Of a stretch of 64,000 nucleotides of DNA, positions 1 through 7,415 are shown in pieces. The notes below the pieces were generated by a model. The model was given only the letters and a program-made list of their open reading frames with translations, was not told the DNA's origin and did no database searches. The position numbers and the translations under genes are program-made. Each line of letters starts with the position of its first letter. The stretch's first letter is position 1. Source of the stretch: Desulfovibrio sp. ZJ209 (GTDB taxonomy: Bacteria > Desulfobacterota > Desulfovibrionia > Desulfovibrionales > Desulfovibrionaceae); assembly GCF_011039135.1 (NCBI RefSeq), contig NZ_JAAKEJ010000001.1:744001-808000 (forward strand), in the 5' to 3' direction.

Positions 1-1
1 C

Positions 2-211
2 AATGCGAGGCTCGGGCCCTACTGGCGCTGGAGCAGTCTTATGCCGCATCCGCGCCAGCAGGACTATCCGCCGGAAATCGTGGAGGCCTTCGAGGCCGAG
101 GGCTTCATCTGGGGCGGCAAGTGGCATGAGTATGACCTCATGCACTTTGAGTACCGCCCGGAACTCCTCTGCAAGGCGCGCCTCGCCGGCATGGCCCGGT
201 CCGCGCCCTGA
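2..211 (+). CDS. M15-family D-Ala-D-Ala carboxypeptidase, C-terminal end (5' truncated by window)
   Basis: Only the last 69 codons are in the window, read in the frame that starts at base 2 and stops at TGA 209-211. The residues FIWGGKWHEYDLMHFEYRPE match the end of the M15 peptidase domain (D-alanyl-D-alanine carboxypeptidase/endolysin type). There the final His of the MHFE motif is a zinc ligand and the preceding Trp-Gly-Gly lies near the active site. The family cleaves peptidoglycan stem peptides in the periplasm or acts as a lytic enzyme. The start, signal peptide and the other zinc ligands lie outside the window, so export and activity cannot be judged. It runs convergently into the next gene, with six bases between the two stop codons. 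Confidence 0.7.
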   Translation, partial: NARLGPYWRWSSLMPHPRQQDYPPEIVEAFEAEGFIWGGKWHEYDLMHFEYRPELLCKARLAGMARSAP

Positions 212-217
212 CGCGGC

Positions 218-706
218 TCAGCCCTCCTGCCCCTCCTCGCGCCAGCCCTTGCACACGTCCACCCAGTCGGCCGCGCCTGAATACTTTTCCAGCTCTTCCA
301 TATCGAGCTCGATGGCGCTGTTGCTGCTGCCGCAGGCGGGAAAGACAGTGGCGAAGCGCCTGAGCGAAACATCCAGATAGACGGCCACGCCCTCGTTGAC
401 GGCAAAGGGGCAGACGCCGCCCACGGCATGCCCCACGAGCATTTCGGCCTCGTCCGAGGCAAGCATTTTCGCCTTGGCGCCGAAGCGGGCCTTGTAGCGC
501 GGGTTGTCGATGCGCGCGTCCCCGGCCGTGACCACGAGCAGGGGCTTGCCCTCCGCCATGAAAGAGAGCGTCTTGGCGATGCGGCAGGGCTCGCAGCCGA
601 GGGCCTTCGCCGCCAGCTCCACCGTGGCGCTGGAGACGGGGAATTCCCGCACGCGATCGGCCATGCCGTTATCTTTAAAATAGGCCCTGACCCTCTCGAT
701 GGACAT
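218..706 (-). CDS. YbaK/EbsC-family aminoacyl-tRNA deacylase
   Basis: A 162-residue protein of the YbaK/ProX fold, which hydrolyses mischarged aminoacyl-tRNAs. Characterised members act on Cys-tRNA(Pro) or Ala-tRNA(Pro). Visible family features are the stretch GHAVGGVCPFAV, the YLDVSL segment, and ACGSSNSAIEL near the C-terminus. The length is normal for the stand-alone enzyme. The ATG at 706-704 is chosen because it is preceded by a G-rich ribosome site and begins the conserved domain; a longer frame upstream runs through the tRNA gene and is not credible. It lies directly downstream of, and codirectional with, tRNA-Pro(CGG). That is notable because tRNA-Pro is the usual substrate of this family. 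The exact mischarged substrate cannot be told from sequence. Confidence 0.82.
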   Translation of the reverse strand: MSIERVRAYFKDNGMADRVREFPVSSATVELAAKALGCEPCRIAKTLSFMAEGKPLLVVTAGDARIDNPRYKARFGAKAKMLASDEAEMLVGHAVGGVCPFAVNEGVAVYLDVSLRRFATVFPACGSSNSAIELDMEELEKYSGAADWVDVCKGWREEGQEG

Positions 707-728
707 GATATCCCCCAAGAATGAGAAA

Positions 729-752
729 GGGTTGCGGCACATGCCGCAACCC
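729..752 (-). terminator. Rho-independent terminator of tRNA-Pro
   Basis: A near-perfect inverted repeat, GGGTTGCGGCA / TGCCGCAACCC, leaves only two to four unpaired bases. Read on the minus strand it lies about 10 bases after the tRNA 3' end and is followed by TTTCTCATTCTT. It separates the tRNA transcript from the deacylase gene beyond. Confidence 0.75.
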
Positions 753-762
753 CGGAAAGGTG

Positions 763-840
763 TGGTCGGGATGGCGCGATTTGAACGCGCGGCCTCAGCG
801 TCCCGAACGCTGCGCTCTAGCCAAGCTGAGCCACATCCCG
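763..840 (-). tRNA. tRNA-Pro (anticodon CGG)
   Basis: The minus-strand sequence folds as a full cloverleaf of 78 bases. The acceptor stem is CGGGATG/CATCCCG with the proline-typical C1-G72 pair. There is a D arm GCTC...GAGC, an anticodon stem CAGCG/CGCTG with loop TTCGGGA (anticodon CGG), and a T arm GCGCG/CGCGC with loop TTCAAAT. The 3' CCA is encoded. Confidence 0.95.
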
Positions 841-849
841 CCAACAGAG

Positions 850-878
850 TATTTAGGCTATCGGCAAAAATTTGGCAA
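850..878 (-). promoter_or_regulatory. Predicted promoter of tRNA-Pro
   Basis: On the minus strand TTGCCA (878-873) and TAAATA (855-850) are 17 bases apart. The -10 element ends 10 bases before the mature tRNA 5' end, as is usual for a tRNA promoter. It is back-to-back with the cheB promoter. The -10 match is modest. Confidence 0.5.
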
Positions 879-889
879 GTTTTTTTTGT

Positions 890-918
890 TTGTCAAACCA
901 GAGCCTCTGGCGTACTAT
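890..918 (+). promoter_or_regulatory. Predicted promoter of the chemotaxis operon, with a palindrome in its spacer
   Basis: TTGTCA (890-895) and TACTAT (913-918) have a 17-base spacer, a good sigma-70-type pair about 50 bases before cheB. The spacer contains the perfect inverted repeat CCAGAG-C-CTCTGG (898-910), which lies where a repressor or spacer-binding regulator could act. Confidence 0.6.
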
Positions 919-969
919 GTCGAAAACATCGCGGAACAGACAAGACCTTCATGCGGAGTGGATGTTTTT

Positions 970-2088
970 ATGATCCGTGTCCTCGTGGTCGATGACTCGA
1001 CCTTTATGCGCCACGCCCTCGTCTCCATGCTCGAGCAGGACCCGGAGATCAAGGTCGTGGATACGGCGCGCGACGGGCTGGACGCCCTCGAAAAAGCCGA
1101 AAAGCTCGACGTTGACGTGATCACCCTTGACGTGGAGATGCCGCGCTTAAACGGCCTCGAAACGCTCAAGAAGCTCATGAAGACCAATCCCCTGCCGGTC
1201 ATCATGGTGAGCTCCCTGACGGAAGAAGGCGCCGTGAGCACGCTCAAGGCCATGGAATACGGCGCGCAGGACTTCATCCCCAAGACGCAAAGCAACGACA
1301 AGGACGCCTTCGCCGAAGAGCTGCGCCGCAAGGTCAAGGCGCTCGCCCGCCGCAAGAGCATCATCCGCCTCAAGTATCACCACCACGGGGCGCCCCAGGC
1401 CGGCGCCAGCGCCGGAGCGGCAGCAGCGGCGCAGGGGTCCGCCCGGCCCGCAGCCTCGGGCGCTTCGCTCCACACAGGCCCGGCGCACGTGAGCGCCGCT
1501 TCCGCCTGCAAGGGCCCGCGCGACCTCGTGGTCATCGGCGTTTCCACCGGCGGCCCGCCGGTCGTCCAGAAGATCCTCGCAGCGCTGCCCGCGTCGCTTC
1601 CCGCGTGCATCCTCATCGCCCAGCACATGCCGGCCACCTTCACCGGCCCTTTCGCCCAGCGCCTTAACAGCGTGAGCCAGATCTCCGTTTCGGAGGCGGT
1701 GGACGGCGACAAGCTCAGGAACGGCCACGCCTATGTCTGCCCCGGCGGCATGCACATCGGCGTGCGCCAGCGCGGGCCGCTGCCCGAAGTTTCCGTCACC
1801 AAGGAGCCCAAGAGCGCCCTCTACAAGCCCACGGTGAATGTACTGATGGAGACGGCGGGCAATGTCATGGGTCGGCGCACCCTGGGCGTCATGCTCACCG
1901 GCATGGGCTCCGACGGGGTGGACGGCGCGCGCGTCCTGCGCGAAAAGGGCGGCTGCCTCATCGCGCAGAGCGAAGCCTCCTGCGTGGTCTACGGTATGCC
2001 CAAGGCAGTGGTGGACGCCAACCTCGCCAACCTGATCCTGGACGCTGACGAGATCGCCAGCGCCATCATCGCAACGGTCAAAGGCTGA
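970..2088 (+). CDS. cheB: Chemotaxis response regulator protein-glutamate methylesterase CheB
   Basis: A 372-residue cytoplasmic enzyme that removes methyl groups from (and deamidates) chemoreceptor glutamates. It has an N-terminal receiver domain (VVDDST, phosphoacceptor Asp in TLDVEMPRLNG, Lys in IPKTQS). A linker of about 50 residues follows, starting with three His and rich in Ala. The C-terminal methylesterase domain has Ser in GVSTGGPP, His in AQHMPATFTG and Asp in TGMGSDGVDG, a complete catalytic triad. The ATG at 970 begins the receiver domain and has GGAG about 11 bases upstream. It is the first gene of a tight seven-gene che operon, with 22 bases to the next gene. No receptor gene accompanies it here, so its target receptors must be encoded elsewhere. 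Confidence 0.93.
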   Translation: MIRVLVVDDSTFMRHALVSMLEQDPEIKVVDTARDGLDALEKAEKLDVDVITLDVEMPRLNGLETLKKLMKTNPLPVIMVSSLTEEGAVSTLKAMEYGAQDFIPKTQSNDKDAFAEELRRKVKALARRKSIIRLKYHHHGAPQAGASAGAAAAAQGSARPAASGASLHTGPAHVSAASACKGPRDLVVIGVSTGGPPVVQKILAALPASLPACILIAQHMPATFTGPFAQRLNSVSQISVSEAVDGDKLRNGHAYVCPGGMHIGVRQRGPLPEVSVTKEPKSALYKPTVNVLMETAGNVMGRRTLGVMLTGMGSDGVDGARVLREKGGCLIAQSEASCVVYGMPKAVVDANLANLILDADEIASAIIATVKG

Positions 2089-2110
2089 CCCTTCCAAACG
2101 AGAAGACACC

Positions 2111-4048
2111 ATGAGCATGGAAACTCCTCAAGCCAGCGCTCCGGACATCCTCGAAGCCCTGCGGTCCGGCGACAACGACGCGGCCCGCAGCGCGGCCTTC
2201 AGCGCCGGCGACCTTGCACTGAAAGAGGCCATCCCCTATCTCTGCGAGCGGATCAAGAGCGGCAATATCGGCGTGCAGGAGGCGGCGGAATACGGCCTGC
2301 GCAAGATCCGAGGGCCACAGGCCATCGAGGCCCTGCTGCCCCTGCTCGCCAGCGACGAGGCCCCGGTGCGCAACGTCGCCATGGACATCCTGCGCGAGAT
2401 CGGCGTGGACGCCATCGACGCCATGCAGCCCTATTTGCGTGGCGACGATGCCGACCAGCGCATTTTCATCACCGACATCCTCGGCTATTGCCGCAGCCAC
2501 CGGTCGGCCATCCTGCTCGGCGACGCCCTGCTCAAGGACCCGGAAGTCAATGTGCGCTACCAGGCGGCGGTGAGCCTCGGCAACCTCGCCTATCCCGAAT
2601 CGGTGAACAATCTCTGCCAGGCCATGCACGACGAGGAATGGGTGCAGTTCGCCGTGGTGGAGGCACTGGCGAAAATCAACGATCCCGCGGCCATCAGCGC
2701 GCTCATCAAGCTTTTGCCGCTCTCTTCCGTGCTCGTGAGCGCGGCCATCGTGGACGCCCTGGGCGAGCTTGGCGACATCAAGACCGTGCCCATGCTCTTC
2801 AACGCGCTGGAGAATGTCAGCGACATCCTGCGCCACAAGATCGTCAAGGCCATCGTGCAGATCCTCAAGGGCCGCGCGCTCACCCTGCTCGCGCCCAAGT
2901 CGCAGGAGCGGCTGCGCGAATATTTGCTCGACGCCCTCACGGACAACGACGAGGAAATCCAGATAGCCGCGCTGCAGGGCCTGAGTTCCATCGGCACGGG
3001 CGAGGCGAGCAACGACATCCTCACCCTCGCCCAGGCCATCGACCCGGAGCGCCAGCCCGAGCTTTACGAGGCCGCCGTGCGCGCGCTGGCGGCCATCGGC
3101 TATAATGAGGTCGTGCGCGACGCCCTGCGCAGCGAGGACGAGACCCGCATCACCATCGCCATGGAAGCCTGCCAGCTCATGGAGGACAAGCGGCCCCTCG
3201 AAGAGTTCAAAAACCTCTTCTGGCGCGTGGGCCGCGAGCTTCAGCGGGCGGCTGTGGCCGAAGTGGCGCAACTCGGCACCTGCGACGACGTGCCCTTCTT
3301 CCTCTCGGTCATCGACGAATGTAAGGACGCCGAAGTGCTCAAGAGCGCCCTGGCCTTCTTCGGCAACCAACATACCTGCCCTGATGTGGAAGACGTGGTC
3401 TTCGCCCAGCTCGACCACCGCTATGTGGACGTGAAGGAAATGGCGCTCGAGGCCTGCATCAACCTGCACAGCGCCATGCTCAACGAACGCTTCAAGAAGC
3501 GCGCCCACAGCGACGACGTGATGCAGCGCATGATGGCCGTCTACGCCCTCGGGCGCTACAGCGTCACCGAAAACATCGCCGAGATCACCGACGCCCTCGA
3601 GGACGCGGACCCGTCTATCCGGCGCGTGGCCGTGGAGGCCTTCCTCAACATGGGCGCCGCGGCCGAGCGCTACCTGCCGCGCCTTTTGCCGCGCCTCTAT
3701 GATGAAGACAAGGACGTGCGCCTCGCCCTTGTTGACCTGCTCGGCCAGATAGGCACCCCGGCGGTGATGCCGCACCTCATCACGGCCCTGCGCGACGAGA
3801 ACGACTGGGTGCGCATCCGCGCCATCGAGGCTCTGGGCGTCAACAAAAACCATGAGGCGGTGCCCACCCTGGCCGGCATGCTCGAAGATGCCGAGCCGAT
3901 GGTGGTGTTCCGCATTATCGAGGCCCTGGGGCGCATCGGCGGCAATGTGGCCTTCGGCGTCCTTCTGGGCATGACCGACCACGAAGACCCGGAAATCCAG
4001 CACGCGGCGGCGGATGCCGTGGCCGCCATCCAGGCCGAACAGGAGTAG
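2111..4048 (+). CDS. HEAT-repeat protein of the chemotaxis operon
   Basis: A 645-residue protein built almost entirely of HEAT / PBS-lyase-type helical repeats. The recurring units resemble DPSIRRVAVEAFLNMG, DKDVRLALVDLLGQIG and NDWVRIRAIEALGV, spaced about 30 residues apart. Such repeats form a curved solenoid used as a protein-protein scaffold. No signal peptide, membrane segment or enzyme motif is visible. It sits between cheB and cheR with two bases before cheR, so it is translated with the methylation enzymes. Its role is not known from sequence. A scaffold for the Che complex, or an adaptor that links output to a non-flagellar target, is inference. Related genes occur in che clusters of other Desulfovibrio as far as I recall. 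Confidence 0.8.
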   Translation: MSMETPQASAPDILEALRSGDNDAARSAAFSAGDLALKEAIPYLCERIKSGNIGVQEAAEYGLRKIRGPQAIEALLPLLASDEAPVRNVAMDILREIGVDAIDAMQPYLRGDDADQRIFITDILGYCRSHRSAILLGDALLKDPEVNVRYQAAVSLGNLAYPESVNNLCQAMHDEEWVQFAVVEALAKINDPAAISALIKLLPLSSVLVSAAIVDALGELGDIKTVPMLFNALENVSDILRHKIVKAIVQILKGRALTLLAPKSQERLREYLLDALTDNDEEIQIAALQGLSSIGTGEASNDILTLAQAIDPERQPELYEAAVRALAAIGYNEVVRDALRSEDETRITIAMEACQLMEDKRPLEEFKNLFWRVGRELQRAAVAEVAQLGTCDDVPFFLSVIDECKDAEVLKSALAFFGNQHTCPDVEDVVFAQLDHRYVDVKEMALEACINLHSAMLNERFKKRAHSDDVMQRMMAVYALGRYSVTENIAEITDALEDADPSIRRVAVEAFLNMGAAAERYLPRLLPRLYDEDKDVRLALVDLLGQIGTPAVMPHLITALRDENDWVRIRAIEALGVNKNHEAVPTLAGMLEDAEPMVVFRIIEALGRIGGNVAFGVLLGMTDHEDPEIQHAAADAVAAIQAEQE

Positions 4049-4050
4049 CT

Positions 4051-5415
4051 ATGGCGACCTCTCCTACGCAAGACAAGCCTTCGTTCTTCAAGGCCGGCGA
4101 CACGGCGCAGCGTTCCGCGACGACCGGCTCCACGGCCGGCCGCGGGGCCGAGGCGGACAAGCCCACCTCGCTCTACAAGCCACGGCCCACCTCCGCCTTT
4201 GCCACGGGCGCGGCGGCAACCGGCAAGGACGCGGCACAGCGCCCCTTTGCGGCTGACCGCACCCCCACTTCGCCCTTTGCGAAGCCGGGCCAAACGGGCA
4301 CCACGCAGACGGCCACGGCGGCGCGGCCCTTCTCCTCGCTGCGCACCGGCGTCCAGCCAGCCCCGGCGGAAAGCCCGGCCTCCCGTTTTTCGAGCCTTTC
4401 GCGCACGGCCGCGCAAACAGCGCAGCCCGCCACGGCGCGCCCGGCGACGGCTGCCGCAAGGCCGGTCTCCCTGCGCACAACCGCCGGCGGCGAGCCCACG
4501 CCGTCGCCCACCAGCGCCTTCCGCGGCAAGACGGACGCCCCGGCACCCCGCGCCGCCTCGCCCTTCCGCAAGGACCTGCAGATCAGCGACGAGGAATTCC
4601 TGCTGCTTCGGGATTTCATCTACCAGCAGTGCGGCATCTTCATCGCCGAGAACCGCAAGTACCTCGTGGAGAACCGCCTCTCCAACCGCATCAAGGAACT
4701 GAACCTCAAGAGCTATAACGAGTATTACAACTTCCTCCGCTTCGACGCGAGCCGCAAGCAGGAGCTGAACAAGCTCTTCGAGGTCGTCACCACCAACGAG
4801 ACGAGCTTTTTCCGCAATCCGCCGCAGCTTGAGGTCTTCCAGCGGGTGGTGCTCGCCGAGGCGCTGGACCAGGCGCGCAAGAGCGGCCAGAAGAAGCTGC
4901 GCATCTGGTCGGCAGGCTGCTCCACCGGCGAGGAGCCGTATACCCTCGCCATCATCCTGCACGAGACGCTGAAAAACGACATCGGCAACTGGGACATCAA
5001 GATCACTGCCAACGACCTTTCCGAGGCCGTGCTCGCGGCGGCGCGCCGGGGCATCTACAACGAGTATGCTCTGCGCACCACGCCCAAGGAAATGGTGGAC
5101 AGGTACTTCCACAAGGACGGCAACGTCTACAAGCTGGACGCGGCGCTCAAGCGCCTGGTCTCGTTCGGCCAGATCAACCTGAGCGACAAGGAACAGCTCA
5201 AGCGCGTCGAAAAGTCGCAGATCGTCTTTTGCCGCAACGTCATCATCTATTTTGACGACGACATGAAGCGCAAGGTCATCAACGCCTTTTATGACAATCT
5301 CCAGCCCAAGGGCGTGCTGCTCATCGGCCATTCGGAATCGCTGCACAACATCAGCCGCGCCTTCCAGCTGGAGCACCACAAGGGGACCATCCTGTACCGC
5401 AAAATCAGCGAGTGA
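4051..5415 (+). CDS. cheR: Chemotaxis protein methyltransferase CheR with long disordered N-terminal tail
   Basis: A 454-residue protein. Residues from about 177 to the end form a normal CheR: an N-terminal helical domain (ISDEEFLLLRDFIYQQCGI), then a SAM-binding methyltransferase domain with WSAGCSTGEEPYTLA and a late FCRNVIIYFD. It methylates receptor glutamates with SAM. The first 175 residues are unusual, rich in Ala, Thr, Pro, Ser and Arg and probably disordered. They contain about eight loose copies of a short element of the type [ST]-x-[FL]-x-[KR] (for example TSLYKP, TSPFAKP, SSLRT, TSAFRGK, ASPFRKD). Typical CheR proteins are 270-290 residues and lack such a tail. The start lies two bases after the HEAT gene stop, suggesting coupled translation. 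Confidence 0.92.
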   Translation: MATSPTQDKPSFFKAGDTAQRSATTGSTAGRGAEADKPTSLYKPRPTSAFATGAAATGKDAAQRPFAADRTPTSPFAKPGQTGTTQTATAARPFSSLRTGVQPAPAESPASRFSSLSRTAAQTAQPATARPATAAARPVSLRTTAGGEPTPSPTSAFRGKTDAPAPRAASPFRKDLQISDEEFLLLRDFIYQQCGIFIAENRKYLVENRLSNRIKELNLKSYNEYYNFLRFDASRKQELNKLFEVVTTNETSFFRNPPQLEVFQRVVLAEALDQARKSGQKKLRIWSAGCSTGEEPYTLAIILHETLKNDIGNWDIKITANDLSEAVLAAARRGIYNEYALRTTPKEMVDRYFHKDGNVYKLDAALKRLVSFGQINLSDKEQLKRVEKSQIVFCRNVIIYFDDDMKRKVINAFYDNLQPKGVLLIGHSESLHNISRAFQLEHHKGTILYRKISE

Positions 5416-5451
5416 GGCCCGGCGGGGCCTCGCAGGCCTTTCGGAACGTGT

Positions 5452-6228
5452 GTGAATGCAAAGATCCTGACGATCGCCAACCAGAAAGGAGGCGTGGGCA
5501 AGACCACCACCTCGGTCACGCTCGGAAGCGCGCTCGCGCGCGAGGGCAGGCATGTCCTCCTGCTCGACCTCGACCCGCACGCCTGCGCCACGCTGCATGC
5601 GCGGATCTTCCCCGAGGAGGTGGCCGAAAGCCTGTATGACATCTTCCTTGCCGACGAGGCGGCGTGGCCCCAGCTCTGGCCGCGAGTCATCCACACCGGG
5701 GCGCTCCAGGGCATGGACATGGCGCCCGGGCATATCCGGCTCTCGGAACTGGAGGTGGACTTCCGCGAGCGGCGAGCCAAGGGGGCGGTGCTCGCGCGAA
5801 GCCTTGCGGCGCTGAAGGAGAAGTATGACTTCATCATCCTGGATTGCCCCCCGCATGCGGGCATCCTGCTGGTGAACGCCCTGGTGGCCGCGGACTTGCT
5901 GATCATCCCCATCCAGACGGATTTTCTCGCGCTGCATGGGCTGAAACTGCTCTTTGACACGCTGCATATCCTGAACAAGGTGCTCCCGGCGCCCATCCGC
6001 TACCGGGCGGTACCGACCATGTATGACAGGAGGGCCAAGGCCTGCACGCGCGTGCTAGAGCTCATGCGGCAAAAAATGGGCGGCGCCGTCTTCCAGACGG
6101 TCATCAGCGTGGACACGCATTTTCGGGAGGCGAGCGCCCGCGGCTGCTCCATTTACGACATTGACGCCCGCTCCCGCGGGGCGCTCGGCTATGCCAGCCT
6201 GGCGCAGGAAGTGCAAAATTTATGGTAA
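5452..6228 (+). CDS. ParA/MinD-family ATPase of the chemotaxis operon (ParC-like)
   Basis: A 258-residue deviant Walker-A ATPase. It has NQKGGVGKTTTSVTL with the signature Lys, LLLDLDPHACAT (Walker A' region) and FIILDCPPH (Walker B region). The gene starts at GTG 5452 (no in-frame ATG is near), 36 bases after cheR, and overlaps cheW by seven bases. ParA proteins form ATP-dependent dimers that bind nucleoid or membrane and position cargo. In Vibrio the relative ParC places chemoreceptor arrays at the pole together with ParP, a CheW-like partner. The embedding between cheR and cheW suggests array positioning rather than chromosome partition; no parB or parS-like neighbour is seen. The positioning role is inference from family and context. 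Confidence 0.88.
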   Translation: MNAKILTIANQKGGVGKTTTSVTLGSALAREGRHVLLLDLDPHACATLHARIFPEEVAESLYDIFLADEAAWPQLWPRVIHTGALQGMDMAPGHIRLSELEVDFRERRAKGAVLARSLAALKEKYDFIILDCPPHAGILLVNALVAADLLIIPIQTDFLALHGLKLLFDTLHILNKVLPAPIRYRAVPTMYDRRAKACTRVLELMRQKMGGAVFQTVISVDTHFREASARGCSIYDIDARSRGALGYASLAQEVQNLW

Positions 6229-6857
6229 AGACGCCCGAGGAGTATTTTTCCGCGCTCGACCTCGCCGGACCCGGCGCAGGCGGCGCCCTGAACGACGCCG
6301 AGCGCGCCTTCGTTGAAAAATACGTTGGGGCGGAGCTTCTGGGCGGCCTCCCTGCCGTGGGCGGCGCAAGCGCGCCGGCCGCGCCGCAGAAGCCGGCGCC
6401 CACGCTCCGGGAGCGGCTTCAGGGCGAGGCGCGCGTCCAGATGGTGTCGTTCTTCGTGGCGGAACAGCTCTTTTTGCTGCCCGTCGCCGGCATCCAGGAG
6501 GTTTTGCGGCATATCGAGCTCGTGAAGGTGCCCATGGCGCCCTCCTTCGTGGCCGGCGTCATCAACCTGCGCGGCCGGGTCACGCCGCTCATTCTCCTGA
6601 CGGACCTGCTCACCAATGAGGGCGGCGCCTATACCGAGCGCAGTTCCATCATCGTCTGCGGCGCGGACATGCTGCAGCTGGGGCTGATTGTGGACAGGGT
6701 GCACACCATGCACATGGTGGAGCAGGAAAAAATTTTGTGGAACGTGGAATCCAAGCTGGGAGAAAGCGCGGACTTTCTGTGCGGCGTCGTTGACCTCGAC
6801 GATCATGTCTGCGGCATCGTCGCCCCGGAACAGATCACGCAACGGCTGCTCGCCTGA
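6222..6857 (+). CDS. cheW: Chemotaxis coupling protein CheW with N-terminal extension
   Basis: A 211-residue protein. Residues from about 72 onward form a CheW domain (MVSFFVAEQLFLLPVAGIQE, GVINLRGRVTPLILL, IVDRVHTMHMV) that couples receptors to CheA. Residues 1-70 are an extra N-terminal part: a short predicted helix (EEYFSALDL, NDAERAFVEKYVG) followed by an Ala/Pro linker. This layout, a tail plus a CheW-like domain translated together with a ParA ATPase, resembles the ParP partner of ParC in Vibrio, though it may simply be a CheW. Translation starts at ATG 6222 inside the parA 3' end, so the two are coupled. Confidence 0.88.
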   Translation: MVKTPEEYFSALDLAGPGAGGALNDAERAFVEKYVGAELLGGLPAVGGASAPAAPQKPAPTLRERLQGEARVQMVSFFVAEQLFLLPVAGIQEVLRHIELVKVPMAPSFVAGVINLRGRVTPLILLTDLLTNEGGAYTERSSIIVCGADMLQLGLIVDRVHTMHMVEQEKILWNVESKLGESADFLCGVVDLDDHVCGIVAPEQITQRLLA

Positions 6858-6892
6858 GGGCGCGGGCACCCTCACATTTGAAACTGTGGCGG

Positions 6893-6922
6893 GAAGGGCG
6901 CCGCGCGGGCGCGCCTCCCTTC
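6893..6922 (+). other. Intercistronic hairpin between cheW and cheY
   Basis: In the 126-base gap, GAAGGG (6893-6898) pairs with CCCTTC (6917-6922) around an inner GCGC/GCGC helix with loop GGGC. No T-tract follows, so it is more likely an mRNA-stability or partial attenuation element than a full terminator. Nothing else was seen in the gap apart from a probable ribosome site before cheY. Confidence 0.35.
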
Positions 6923-6983
6923 AGCACGATTCACGCCGGGCTTTTGCGAAAGCGCGGCAGTACGCTCGGGAACAGGTGTCAAA

Positions 6984-7349
6984 ATGAAACATATCATGGT
7001 CGTCGATGATTCAAAGACCATTCGCAACCTGGTGGCCTTTGTCCTCAAGACCGAAGGCTTCAAGGTGACGACCGCCGAGGACGGGCTGGACGCCATCGAA
7101 AAGCTCTACAGCCTTGAGCCGGTGGACCTCATCGTGTCGGATGTCAACATGCCCCGCATGGACGGCTTCACCTTCATCAAGACCCTGCGCACGCAGGATG
7201 CCTACAAGGACATCCCCATCATCGTCCTCTCCACCGAGGGCCAGGAGCAGGACATCCAGACGGGCATGAGCCTCGGCGCCAACCTTTACATGGTCAAGCC
7301 CGCGCAGCCCGAAAAAATGGTGCGCAATATAAAGATGCTTCTTGGCTAG
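6984..7349 (+). CDS. cheY: Chemotaxis response regulator CheY
   Basis: A single receiver domain of 121 residues: MVVDDSKTIRN (acidic pair), the phosphoacceptor Asp in LIVSDVNMPRMDG, Ser/Thr in IVLSTEGQ and the conserved Lys in MVKPAQP. Phospho-CheY normally carries the signal from CheA to a motor or another output. No output domain is fused. It lies 66 bases upstream of cheA, its presumed kinase. As no flagellar genes are nearby, the final target is open. Confidence 0.93.
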   Translation: MKHIMVVDDSKTIRNLVAFVLKTEGFKVTTAEDGLDAIEKLYSLEPVDLIVSDVNMPRMDGFTFIKTLRTQDAYKDIPIIVLSTEGQEQDIQTGMSLGANLYMVKPAQPEKMVRNIKMLLG

Positions 7350-7415
7350 CCGATAAGACCAGCAGTATCACCCCCGGGCGCGGGGCTGCTTTTTAGCCAC
7401 AGGTAAGGAATGGGT

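Noticed and set aside
2078..4003. Long open frame on the minus strand opposite the HEAT-repeat gene
   Set aside because: High GC leaves antisense frames open. Its product is low-complexity His/Gly/Asp-rich text without a family pattern, while the plus strand encodes clear HEAT repeats.
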